Source of the DNA: Geosiphon pyriformis | Taxonomy: Eukaryota > Glomeromycota > Glomeromycetes > Archaeosporales > Geosiphonaceae | Direction: 5' to 3' | NCBI GenBank assembly: GCA_016748015.1 | Contig: JAAOMT010000512.1 | Coordinates: 913,757-977,756 of the forward strand | DNA length: 64,000 nt | Shown here: positions 11,357 to 22,365 of the stretch, piece after piece | Position numbering within the stretch: position 1 is the first letter of the stretch | Layout: every line of letters starts with the position of its first letter | Translations under genes and position numbers: made by a program | Notes under the pieces: generated by a model | What the model was told of the DNA's origin: nothing | Seen by the model: the letters and a program-made list of their open reading frames with translations, nothing else | Databases searched by the model: none

Positions 11357-11644
11357 ATGACTATTCCTCAAAATATTCAACAAATATCTCAAAAATTAAT
11401 GCTAGCTTTAAAAACAATATCCGAATTATCTATCACTATTACAGGAAAACATATTAATTATACCCAAACAGAAATAGTTGCCAATTTAGCCCCAAATTCA
11501 CGAAATTATCACCCCTACAAAAAGAACACAAGAAGTTATTCTGGAATTCATTTACCAGAACTTTTGAAGCTTGCTTTAAGAGAAAATTTAATGTTCACTC
11601 CTATTAGTATTTCACCAAATGCTACTATTCAACAAAAACTTTAA
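11357..11644 (+). CDS. Small open frame between pol and 3' LTR, unknown function
   Basis: It encodes 95 residues starting at an ATG after a T-run, in the slot where accessory or env-like genes sit in some LTR elements. Unlike its neighbours it has no stop from ATG to end. The sequence is polar, with a predicted helix at the start (TIPQNIQQISQKLMLAL) and no membrane segment or recognised motif. It begins about 150 nt after the end of pol. It could be a real accessory protein, or a chance frame in noncoding element DNA. Confidence 0.4.
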   Translation: MTIPQNIQQISQKLMLALKTISELSITITGKHINYTQTEIVANLAPNSRNYHPYKKNTRSYSGIHLPELLKLALRENLMFTPISISPNATIQQKL

Positions 11645-11718
11645 CTGGGTCTTAATAAAAAAAACCATGACTATACTTCAATATATAGATATTTCTACAT
11701 TGGAAAAACACTTCACGA

Positions 11719-12691
11719 TGTTACCAGTAGAATTTTAGCTATTAATTAGCATGAAATTACCCTTATAATTCCTATAATTCATTAGTATATTAATATCATT
11801 TCAAATTATCATTTATTATTTAATCAATTATCACATATCACAATTCAATTAAAATAATCTAATTAGTATAACAGAAAGTAGGATGATCAAATTACACAAT
11901 ACTCTGAACTTTGTAACATTCAAAAATTCGCCGAAATTTACAGAAATTCGCCGAAATTATGAATAGTTCACCCAAATTAATCAATAGTTCAGCGAAATAA
12001 CTTGTAGTTCATCAAAATGTATCTTTAGTTCGCCGAAATTTGAGCAAAAAGAAAAAGTGCAAGTTCATAGACTAGTACTACAACAAGTTGTATAAAAGAA
12101 GAGCTTTTTTCTTCTGGAAAATGTATCTTACTTTAGATTTATCACTTAGAACCATTCCTACATACACAAAAAGAAATAAATATCAAATAATTCAAAAAAA
12201 CCAAATTCTTTAATTATTACACTTGGAAAATCCCCAAAACCCAACTAACATTTCGAAATTGATTAGCTACCAATTTCAGTAAACTGTTAGTGACTCCAGG
12301 CCTGGATAGAAAACGTTTCTCTTGATAAAATTCTATTTCTTTTATATTTCTTTTATTTTTTCTTTCTTTTCTTATTACAATTATTAGAGTAGCCTACAGA
12401 TGAGATTTCTGTAGAAGAGTTGACTTTCACAACAAAGTAACTACATATTTTTAATGAGCTTCCAGATAAGCAATTCCTGGGAAAGAGTTGACATTTACTA
12501 CAATGTAACTACAATTAAGTAACTGGCATAGAATTGGTCATTTCACTTATAAGCCCAGCAGTTCAAATTATAGGAGATAATTTGAAGATAAATTCAATTA
12601 CTGGAGATTCAACTACTTCCTGAAAATGTGAATTCACAGCAAATCAACATTAACAACATTCAAGAAAAGAGACCAAAAACCTCTGGTAATA
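11719..12691 (+). repeat. 3' LTR of the gypsy element
   Basis: About 973 bp, TGTTACCAG to GGTAATA, aligned to 3185-4143 with frequent transitions and small indels. A cluster of six near-copies of a 13-mer of the form TTCGCCGAAAT lies at about 11925-12040. No clear polypurine tract was seen just upstream. Confidence 0.85.
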
Positions 12692-13830
12692 CTGAGAACA
12701 AAATTGACAAAAAACCAAACATCCAAATGTGCTTTAGCCAGGCTAGGCTTTAAAAGACCATCAGAAGACAAAAATATACCCAGATAACAATGAGATACAC
12801 CCTTTTTGGCGATGAAAATAGGTAAGTCACTAACAGTCAAAACTGGGTTCACAACTTTATAGTTGATGGAAATGGCCACAGTCTTGTCATTGTTAATTAA
12901 AATGTTATTAAACCTAAAAAAGTCACTAGCAATATTCAGAATATATTGAGTAGCAGCCTAGCTGTTACCAACCCAAATTGTATCATTAATGAAAGCACTA
13001 GTGGCCAGAAATGATGACAGCCCACTCTGAGATTCCACACGGCTGGTTCTAGTAACAAAATGAGAAATCAACCTGTAATCACACACACTCTCTTGTCATT
13101 TGACCTTACACAAAAGTGAATTATAAAATATGTGCCAAAGAAGAGGTGAGAAAATCTCACTCTGATCCAAACCATCATAAACATGGTAATTATCAGTCAA
13201 TCCAAAATCCGTTATCACTCTGTTAACGTGGCCATTATGAATGCCACCAAAGAATCTAATAAACCTATCACACATCTTGATCCTGATCAGACTTCTCCTA
13301 AGATGTTCCTAACCAACAGAGTCATAAGCCTTCTACATATCCTGCAACACCAGCCACAATTCCCGGTTTTTCTCCAAGGCATTTTTAATTACAGAACCAA
13401 TGGCAAAAATGGGCGATTGTGTAGTTGTACTTTTCAAGACAGAAAAATTGTCCCTGCAAAGGACATCAAAAGTACTATAAGCTAAAGAGATCTGGTCTGA
13501 AAGAATCTTGGAAAGTATTTTGCGAGCTGTTTCAATCAAAGCAATAGGACAGGTATTTGTGAGAACACCTTCCCACTCATAAGATTTAGGAATCATTGAA
13601 ACCCAAGCCTCCCTCCAAGATCCAGGCACTGCCTCACTAATCAAGCAAAAGTTCAAGAATACTAAAAGCATATCTAAAACCGACTTATCACAATGTTTCC
13701 AAAATTCATTAGATATACTGAAAAGACCAGCCATTTTCCCCTCAGGCAAATTGGAAATAACTCCGAACATTTCATCAAAACTAATTAAGCACATGACATT
13801 GGTGAAGACACCATCAAAAACATGATTCAA
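12692..13830 (-). pseudogene. LINE reverse transcriptase, N-terminal and palm part
   Basis: RT motifs on the minus strand: FDEMFGVISNLPEGKMAGL near 13740, VPGSWREAWVSMIPK near 13600, PIALIETARKILSKIL near 13530, then LWLVLQDM leading into the first palm motif near 13330. The FxDD box reads AFINDT, with the first catalytic Asp codon AAT (12985-12987), so Asp is Asn. The polypeptide runs to FVNFVL at the gypsy junction. Catalytic loss and frameshifts make it nonfunctional. Confidence 0.85.
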
Positions 13831-13890
13831 AGGCTAGAATTGTTGTTTCCAATCACTGAAAATGTCAGGCATCACTACACACTTCCAAGT

Positions 13891-15285
13891 CTAACTCTCC
13901 ATAATCACATCTACCTTAGATTTAACCAACATAGGCTCCAAGACCAACTCCTCACCCATGATTAGATGATCCAACACCACCTTCTGAAATGGCCTCTCTA
14001 AAACACTCCAGATGGTATGACCCTTGTCTACCTCAAAACTCTCCATCTTTTTCTCAATAGCCTGTCTTATACAAAAATCTTCGGCATGCTTAGATTCCAT
14101 TAATTTGGCAGAGCGGTAAAACTTTCTAGTCTTAGCCAGCTCAGAACAGACAGCATCAAATCCGGAGCCAGCAAAAAATAAAAACTTTACTAAAAAAGCA
14201 TGCACAGAATCAAGTTTGTCCCAAGTATCCAATAAAGAAGCAAAGTCTCTACCAGAAACCAGAGAAACTTTAACCAGCTTAGACATAAGTAGCTCCAGTT
14301 TATGAAATCTGGATGACTTCTTATTAAAAACACTATCAAAGCACTTGAACCATTTTTTTCTGAAAGTTCTACCAGCCGAGAGAACCAAAACCTTGTGAAC
14401 AATATCCCACATTACATCCAAATTTGAATACCACTTAGCCACAACAAAAACATCTGAGAACATATCAGCATTAGCAGCTGTGGCCTCTCTGAATTCAGAC
14501 CACTTAGACTTATTGACATTTTTGATATCATACTTCGAATGATCCTTATTCGCTTGCTTGCATATCGAATTTAACTGGACATCAAGCAGGCCATCCAAGC
14601 CTATAGAAATAGAAACAGCTCTGTGATCAGTATTAAAAAAGGCCTCAACACCAGCCACACAGTAATCCACTACCACACCAACCAAATTAGAAGAGACAAA
14701 AACATAATTAATTGTCTTATTAACACCACGAAAGTTGCACCAAGTCAGTGTCTTCACAAATGAGCTTTCATACAGCAAGTTGACCAGACCCAACTCAAAA
14801 CATTTCTTGAAGCTGACACACCTATAAGAACCATCCTTGTTGAAATCACCACCAAGGATAACAAAAGAAGATTCATTAACAGCCTTTGCAATCAAAGAAT
14901 TAATCTCGTCAGCCTGAGAAAATTGAACAACTGACAAGGCACCAGCATAAAGCCCCAGAACAGAAACTGAAAGTTTGTTTCTAAAAAGAAGTCTAATACA
15001 CAAAAGGTGACCTGGAACCTCAGAAATTTTACAAACATGCTTAGCCAAAGAACTGTTCACTACAATTGTGACACCAGCACCAACATAGCCAGAACTCAAA
15101 CCAGAAGAGAACACATGAACACCATCAAACTTGTTAGCCAATCACAGATAAGTCTTATCTCTCAACTTTGTCTCCGTAAAAATTGAAACCAAATTGTCCA
15201 TATCTTTGTGCCACCAAACAATATTATCCTGTTTGGCAGGATTGTTCATACCCCTAACATTATACATGGCAATCTTTCAGATAAT
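13891..15285 (-). pseudogene. LINE endonuclease (EEP/APE-type) domain
   Basis: Motifs in order: NVRGMNNPAK near 15255, the ETKLRD Glu near 15165, LYAGA with Tyr, GGDFN with the Asp-Asn pair, and TDHRAVSI with the terminal Asp-His. The usual IDYVF is INYVF (Asp to Asn, a G-to-A change on the coding strand). The long frame (416 residues) continues into a basic linker (KKWFKCFDSVFNKKSS) before the RT. It would nick target DNA to prime reverse transcription. Stops near its beginning separate it from a start. Confidence 0.85.
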
Positions 15286-15290
15286 ATTGG

Positions 15291-17112
15291 TCATTGAAAA
15301 GGAGGTTGAGGAAGTGCACTGTCAGCCAGAACCAAACCATTAAAGCGAGCAGACAAGTTTAGAACAGAGGCCGAGAGACTTTTTAACATAGTTTCCAGCT
15401 TAATTACTTGGGGGAATACAAACAGATCCACAAGCATAGCAGTTTTGTTATGAATGGCTTCACCTGAGCCTTCTCCCATTACTATATTATCCACTTGATC
15501 CTGTGATGGGGGGGTCACCGGCAGCTGACATCCAGGGCTAGGCTGGAAAACTGTTGGCATGAATGAGTCCAACCTCTTAGCCAACTCACCAATTCATTCT
15601 GTGAGGCTGACAAGACTGTTTTCAATAGTAACCAACTATTTTTCCAAATTATTCACCACAAAAGGAGGAGGTTTACTAATACCAATAAAACCAAGTTGAG
15701 AATCATATCCACGAGACACACCCAAAAGAAAAGAGCCAACTACCAAAGCCCAAGTCTTACCACCAAAAGCCAAAGGACAGAAAACGGGTGTGGACTTTTT
15801 CTTATAAATCTTTGCCAATCTGAACTGATCTTGAGCCAAGAGAGGAGCCTTCTTGCTCTTAAGACCTAAAAACTCACCATCTGACTTACAAACTAAAAAC
15901 GTATGACCAAGAGAATTGCAAGAGGAACACAAGACAGTAGACAAACACGACCAGTGGAGATGTACACTCTTTATAACAGGCATGTTAGCCATAGCCTGCA
16001 ATAGGACATCCTCAGACTCAAAACCCACAAAAGCGCAGCATGCACGAGTGTAGTCGACAGGATTGTAATCAATGACGCATGTTTTTTCACCCACCAAATC
16101 CAGAAAATCTCACAGATTATAAGTGTTTGTTCTCATGGAAAGAGTGTAAAGCAATGTCCTAAATCTGTCTCTAGAATCTTATGTTTGCTTATCTACATCA
16201 GTTCTGGCCACACGAATAGCATCTTTCCCAATAAGAATAGATCATTTGTTTGCCAAGAAATCAGCCTGATTTCGATCTTCTATCTCGATAATTGCTTTCT
16301 GCCACAATTCCACCAACTGCATTTTGATCTTCTTAATAATCTTAAATTCGAACACAGCCTCCATTGATGTTCCCACAGGAATCTTTTTTAACACAATATT
16401 CTGATTCATACAAATATTACCAGAGTGCTTGAGATTGGTGTTTACCACAACACCACAATCATTTGCCAACTTCCCAGCAGCCATCATTGTCTTTTCCAAA
16501 GTGAAAGTCACACGAATAATTCCACTAAATTTTGAGGAAGTAGAAGCTCCCCCAAAACCATTCACACTTAAAAAAATTTTTCTGATAAAACTCAATTTTT
16601 TCTGAGAAGATTTCTCAGCGATGACCACAAGATCAATATCTAATGCAAAAGATTTACGAACAGATACTTGAACGGATGGCTTGACAGATAGAGGAGGTGG
16701 AAGAAAAAAAGAATTATCTAACACGTCATTGTCTGTATTGACAGTATCATAATCAATCACACCCAGAGGCTTTTTTAACATCTTTTTGGTCTTCACATGC
16801 AAACCTTTTGGCATTTGATTAGGATCCCCTTCCGCAAAAGCATCATTCTTACCATAGTTAACACTGGTTTCTTCAACCAAGCACTCCTTTTCTATGTCAA
16901 TACTCTTAGATTCAGTAGTGTTGCCTGTCTCAGAACCCCATGAACAAGCATTAAGAGCTTCAGCAGCAACCCTTCTATTATCAATACCCTTTGCCAATAC
17001 ACCTCTCTTCCTCTTCTTTCTTAATACAACCACCTTGAAACCACTTTCAGAACCAGAAATTTTAATAATCTTTTTCATAACAGCAATAACAAAGCCAACA
17101 GTAGTCTTGTAA
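15291..17112 (-). pseudogene. LINE ORF1 (RNA-binding, CCHC knuckle), broken
   Basis: The first frame (16242-17078) starts with a Lys-rich N-terminus and runs 278 residues through low-complexity and a conserved RKIFLSVNGFGGAST segment. It continues in other frames (15636-16097) through a CSSCNSLGHTFLVC zinc knuckle (CX2CX4HX4C, about 15885-15930), then a short segment (15291-15584) that resembles a helical tail. Such ORF1 proteins coat LINE RNA. At least two stops or frame changes lie between the parts. Confidence 0.75.
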
Positions 17113-17130
17113 TTGAAAAACAGTTTTGAT

Positions 17131-20100
17131 TTATCATACTAAATGGTAAAAAAACTTCTTTCGAGAAAACTTTTGACTCTTTTTTGGGAATTTTGGATAA
17201 AAGAGAGAAAGAAGTTTTTGATAATTATTGGTTAAATTTTTTTGTTTAATAATATATATATAAAAATACTTGTTATTAATAATTTTTTTTTGAAAAGTTT
17301 TTTTATAATAATAAAAATAACTAGTTAATATAATAGTTATCTGTTTAGAAAACTTAATAAGTTTTGTTTTTTTTTAAATTTAATCAATAGTTGTTTTTAA
17401 ATAATAATTCTAATATAATTATTATATAGTATTTATAATAGTTAATTTAAAGTTTTTAAATTGTTTAGTTAAAAATGACTTTAATTTTAGTTAGTTAATT
17501 ATTACTAATAAAATTTAATACTGTATAATTTTAATAGTAAAAACTTTAATAAATATTATTATGTTGTTAATTTCAAATAAAAAATTATTTATTTTATTAA
17601 TAAAAGTTTTTATAACTTTATTAATCATAATAATATGAATATTGGCAATACAATTAATTTAATAATTTAATAAATTTATAAGTTATCTTATAATAATATT
17701 GTTTATTAAACTATTATTAAGAATAAATTTAATATTATAATCATTAACTTTAGTATTAATATATATAACTATAATTAATTTTTTAAAATTTAAAGTAGTT
17801 TTATTAGATAATAGTTTGTTTGTTTTTTCTAAATCAAAAAAAATGTAATAGTAAAAATATCATTTTTAATAATAATAACAAATAGAATAATATTTGTTAA
17901 GTTAATACAAAATCCTAAATTGTTAATAGTAAGTTAAATTTTTGGAAAATTAAATATTTCTAAAAATTTGAATATTGTAAACTGTCCAAATTTTTGGCAT
18001 AATTTTTTTGATATAAAATAGTAGTATTTAGAATTGGTTAATAAGTAATTATTACTAATTTCTAACTTTATTAATTGTTGTTAAAATAATTGCTGTAATT
18101 ATAATAATGATTTTTATGACTATAACTATTAGGCAATTTATGATTATAATTGAAAATAGTAATTAAATCTATATATAAATTGTTGCATTTATCATTAAAA
18201 AATAATATTAAAATAATTCATATTGTTTTTGTAAAACTTTAAATTTATAGTTTGGAATTTGGAATTAATAACCAAAGTTTTAATATTGATTTTTGATTAT
18301 TAATTACTTAACTATAAACTACAATTAATTTTTATGTAGTTTTATTTATAATAGTAATTATAAATATAAGTTTTCTGTAGTCATTATTAATTTAATGATA
18401 ATAATTATGACTAATTTTAAAAATTATTGTTGTTTTAATTTGGTATTTAAAATAAATTATTTATTATTAAGTTTACAATTTAAGTATAATTGGCTTTTTA
18501 TTTAGCTAATTCAAAATTTTTGGCCAATATAATTACTGTTTAAAAATTATTTGGACATAATAAATATATTTATTGAAATATATTGTTGTACAATCTTTTA
18601 ATAAACTAATTTAAGATTTGAAATACTATATAACAGTTGAAATTAATATTTTGAATTTGCCAAAAATAACAATAAAAATGTTTTAAATAAGTAGTAATTG
18701 CTTTATTATTATTTTGCTTTATAGTAGTAAACAGAGTTTGTAATTTATTAATGTTGATTATATTACTAAAATATTGTAAAAATATGGTTTAGAAAACAAC
18801 AAATTTTTTTGATAATGCAGTTAAGCTTTAATATTATAAGTTAGCCATATTTTAAAAAAATAGAGAATTATTAGTGCTTTTATATTATTTTAATTATTGA
18901 CAACAATAGTTTTTTTTATATTGTTAAGCCAATTAAGTATTATTCTTTTTATTGATAAATTTTTTAATTTTGTAATAGATATATAAATTATTAATACAGC
19001 TAATAAAAAAAATACATATAATAATTAATGAGCTTTGATAATTAGTAGTACTAATAATGAATTTATTGGTACAGTTAAAGGTAAATTTCTGTGTATTAAT
19101 ATAATAGAGTTTAAAAGTATTGGGTTTTAAATAATTGAGTTTTGAATAATCTTTGAAGTTTGAATTATAGTAGATTTTAAGATTGAATTTTCTATAATGT
19201 TTTTTTGATTTAATATTTTTTCAATTATTGGTAGATTCGAAATTTGATGATAATAGTAGTAATTGAAAGAATAAAGACATAAATAGTCACAATATAATTT
19301 TTTTAAAAGAATTTACTATATTTTCCAAATAAGTTAATGTGTTTTAGATTGTTTTAAAATAAAAATCATGAATTCTTGGGCTTAACAGTAGATAATAACA
19401 TGGTTTTATAACCAAATATCTGAAAAAAGTCTTTTAAGAATAATATTAAAGCTTAAACTAACAGAGCACAAAAACATATAAATAATAATTAAAATTATAT
19501 GGTGTTTAAAACATTGATTATATTATATTAAAAAACTGAATAAAATTTTTATGTGAAATGACTTCTATAAAAAAGATAAAACAAGTTTATATTGTTTTTC
19601 AAATAAAAATTGTTTATGATCACATACCTAAAATGAGATAAATATTGGAAAACAGACAGTTTTAATAAAACAACAAGTTAAAGAATATCTTAAGATAAAA
19701 GAATAACATAATAATGTGGTTTTTATCAAACTTTATGTAACATACAGCAACTTTTGATTGATTATTATTATACGATTGTTATGTGCATGTTTTTATAAAG
19801 TGTTCCAATATACTTGGAATTCAGAAACATTTGCGAAATATAACGAGTGTGCACTTAGCTAAGTTCCGAACATGGGACCTGGTTATAGCATGCATATAAA
19901 GAGAGTATGCACTTAGGAAGATTCTATATTTCATAAGATAACTAAAAAGTTCTAAATTAATAATTTTAAAATAATTAAAATGTCAACAATGACAATATGT
20001 ATTATTAAGCAACTAATTATTATTTTTGTCGATAGGTTTTATTATATAACAATCTATTTAAAATATTAAAAGTCTTTTATTGGTGTTTTAATGTACAAAA

Positions 20101-20163
20101 TAAATTAAATTTCGAGTTGCAAATATCAGAGTTAAACATTACATATCGTACCGTATCCACTGT
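17131..20163. other. Long AT-rich gene-free region
   Basis: Strongly A/T-biased with TAAT/TTAAT-type simple motifs and no open frame worth reporting. The only higher-complexity part is at about 19790-19930, where GTGTGCACTTAGCTAAG and GTATGCACTTAGGAAG form two related stretches about 65 bp apart. I see no gene. Confidence 0.6.
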
Positions 20164-22365
20164 TCAATTTGCACGAGGCAGATGGTCTCCCAACCGACGT
20201 CCCGTAGATCCCCACCAAAAAACAGGCTGCGGATTTCCACCACTGTTTCTCATGTTTATGCTGATCACTTTCGTGCTATCAACAGCAATAATACACCATC
20301 TTAGTTCACACTCAATATTGGGAACCTTCCCGAAATCATCTATGGTATGATTTTCAATTTCAAGTGCAATCAATCCTGAAGGGCTCCATGACTCGATATT
20401 AGCTGTCAAATTGAATTCTTGATTTGTTGGAGGAAAATGAAAAGAAGCAGAAAGGACAAACCCGGGAAATAGGGTAATTCCAGAATCAAATCGTGCTATC
20501 CATTCTATATCTGGTCCAAGTCTCAGCTTAAGCGTGCCCAGTCTAATAAAGATGAATCGATTATCAGGATGAAAATAGCCGAGCTCTTGGGGAATACCTG
20601 TCAAGAACCAGATTATATAGTATCTAATATTTAAAAATTTGAAAAAACTCGGTAAATTTTCTAGTTTTTAATATTAAAGAGAAGGGATCAAATTCTTTAA
20701 AATTTACTTTTCATTAATGTTCAACGTTGGATTCTCTTTGCGCTTCTTACCCGTGGTATGAATCGTGGCTGAAAATCCGTACTCATTTCTACATTCGAAT
20801 TTTACGTATGTATCCGGCACCCGAAATCCAGAACTATCCACGAGTGACCCAAAAACTTGATAATTGTCAGTTTTCAAAGGCTTCTTGAATTTCATTCGTC
20901 GATAAATAACATTGGGGGATTTTAAACGAGTGCATCCTGTCATGAGCACCTTTGGATATTTTACAAGTAAATTGTCAAGCTCTTGTCTAATTGTGTCATC
21001 AAGAATTTCGTAAATTGGTGCTAATACACGTTTTATAATACACCATTGCCATGGCCTCTTGGGAATATTTGTAAACCATCTCTCTAGGTGTCTAGAAAAA
21101 GGTTAGATCGGAATGAATTTATAATGTAAGAAAATGAAAGCGATTAAATCATACTCTCTGTCAATGACATCTCCTCCAGAACTAACTAAATAAGAAGCGT
21201 TCAAAGGTCTTATTGTATCCTCCCACGTCAAGAAAAGTGGATCACACTTCACAAGTTCATCTGGAAAATTTCAGGTTTAGTAAGGTGGAAAAATATGAAG
21301 TGAAGAGGAAGTAAAAAATTAATGAAAAAATCCTAAAATACCATATATAGTCATTTCTTCTGACTCTCTTAACAACCATTCAATCGATCGAGCTCTCTCA
21401 TTTGAATAGGAATCAATGTTCAAAAAATCGACCTCACATTTTCTTTCCAATTTATTTCCAAGAATAACTGTTTTACACCACCAATGTCCATACTTTTGAA
21501 AAACCTCAGTTAATTGCTCAAAAGGATTATCATCAAGTAATGCACTGGTTATATCACTTTTTAATCCGTCAGAAGGTATAATATCTGATGGCTCAACCTC
21601 AATTAATACTTGCTGACATAAAGCTGAGCAATGAACATAGCCAGCTGGGGATTGATCAAAAAGAGGATTGAATGAAGGATTTGGCTCAAAGTCCAGGAAT
21701 GGCTTCAATTTTTCAGGACTGGCTGATTCATTATTGAGTTCAATTCCTTGAGCAGACATGAAAGAATCTCGTGGTGTTGAAAAGCCATTAAATTCAACGC
21801 TTTGCTTGCCAATATACAGAATATTTGTAAGTTTCCCCGAATGATCAGGGTTAAAGTCAAATGCAGGTAAAAATGCTTCCTCGACTCCGTATTTAGTAAT
21901 CACCATTCCATGATTAAGTAAATAATTTGTGTTCAATTCTTTGAAGTCCGTCGAAAAACTTGATGTGCATATACTTCGTCGAGGTTGGTTGGCGATAAGG
22001 AAAGTATTATCATTATGATCAGAAGCTATTCGAATTATAAGTGCTCGTGAACTCCCCTTTTCTTTCACATCGTTTGTCACTATTTTTTTCTTTTCTTTTT
22101 GATTTTCGAACACTTCAGGTTCATCTAAATGATAGATGACAATATTCGGATCAGATTTTCGTAATTTTGAAATTGATACGTTTGATGAGTTGGAATGGAT
22201 AGATGGAACTGCTTTGTGTTGATTCAATCGCCGAACACTTTTATGATGTTCAACATTTTTCTGTGACCCGATACTTGAAGGTCGACTATGCAATACAGTA
22301 TCGCTGGGCCATTTCAAAGGTCCGCGAGTATTATCAGTCTCTAAAATTTGTGCCATATTGGACAT
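20164..22365 (-). CDS. MACPF-like family protein A (4 exons, 657 aa)
   Basis: Exons deduced on the minus strand: 22365-21342, 21260-21155, 21091-20708 and 20623-20164. The sum is 1,974 nt with consistent phases. Residues 1 to about 250 are polar and Ser-rich without a recognised domain. A signature follows at about residue 300, YGHWWCKTVILGNKL, which resembles the MACPF-type motif (Tyr/Phe-Gly-x-x-x...GG) of the large glomeromycotan MACPF-like family, with Gly-Asn replacing Gly-Gly. The C-terminal part (WFLTGIPQELGYF, then a beta-rich region) matches gene B at 33882-38446 in sequence and intron positions. There is no signal peptide or kinase. Function is unknown; pore formation is not shown. 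Start chosen as the first ATG (22365); a second ATG lies three codons on. Confidence 0.75.

Larger units (their letters stand above)
3185..12691 (+). mobile_element. Ty3/gypsy LTR retrotransposon with a dUTPase-bearing pol, inserted in a LINE
   Basis: Plus-strand element of about 9.5 kb bounded by two LTRs that both begin TGTTACCAG and end GTAATA. Domain order is gag with zinc knuckle, aspartic protease, Cys-rich segment, dUTPase, reverse transcriptase, RNase H, integrase with a GPF-like tail, a short extra open frame, then the 3' LTR. This PR-RT-RH-IN order is that of Ty3/gypsy elements. The flanks give CTTAA (3180-3184) and CTGA (12692-12695), explained as a 5-bp target duplication with one substitution and one deletion. 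With one copy removed, the LINE reading frame rejoins. Many TGA/TAA/TAG stops and the two LTRs' divergence mean an old, dead copy. Confidence 0.9.
12692..17130 (-). mobile_element. LINE retrotransposon, 5' half (ORF1, endonuclease, RT)
   Basis: Minus-strand reading order from 17112 downward is ORF1 with a CCHC knuckle, an apurinic-type endonuclease, then the RT fingers and palm up to the gypsy LTR boundary at 12691, after which coding resumes at 3184. Frames change several times and stops are common, so this is a dead copy. The 5' end near 17130 is approximate; beyond it lies only AT-rich DNA. Confidence 0.87.

Noticed and set aside
13183-13485. Plus-strand frame of 100 residues within the LINE
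   Set aside because: Antisense shadow of the minus-strand reverse transcriptase, which has clear motifs.
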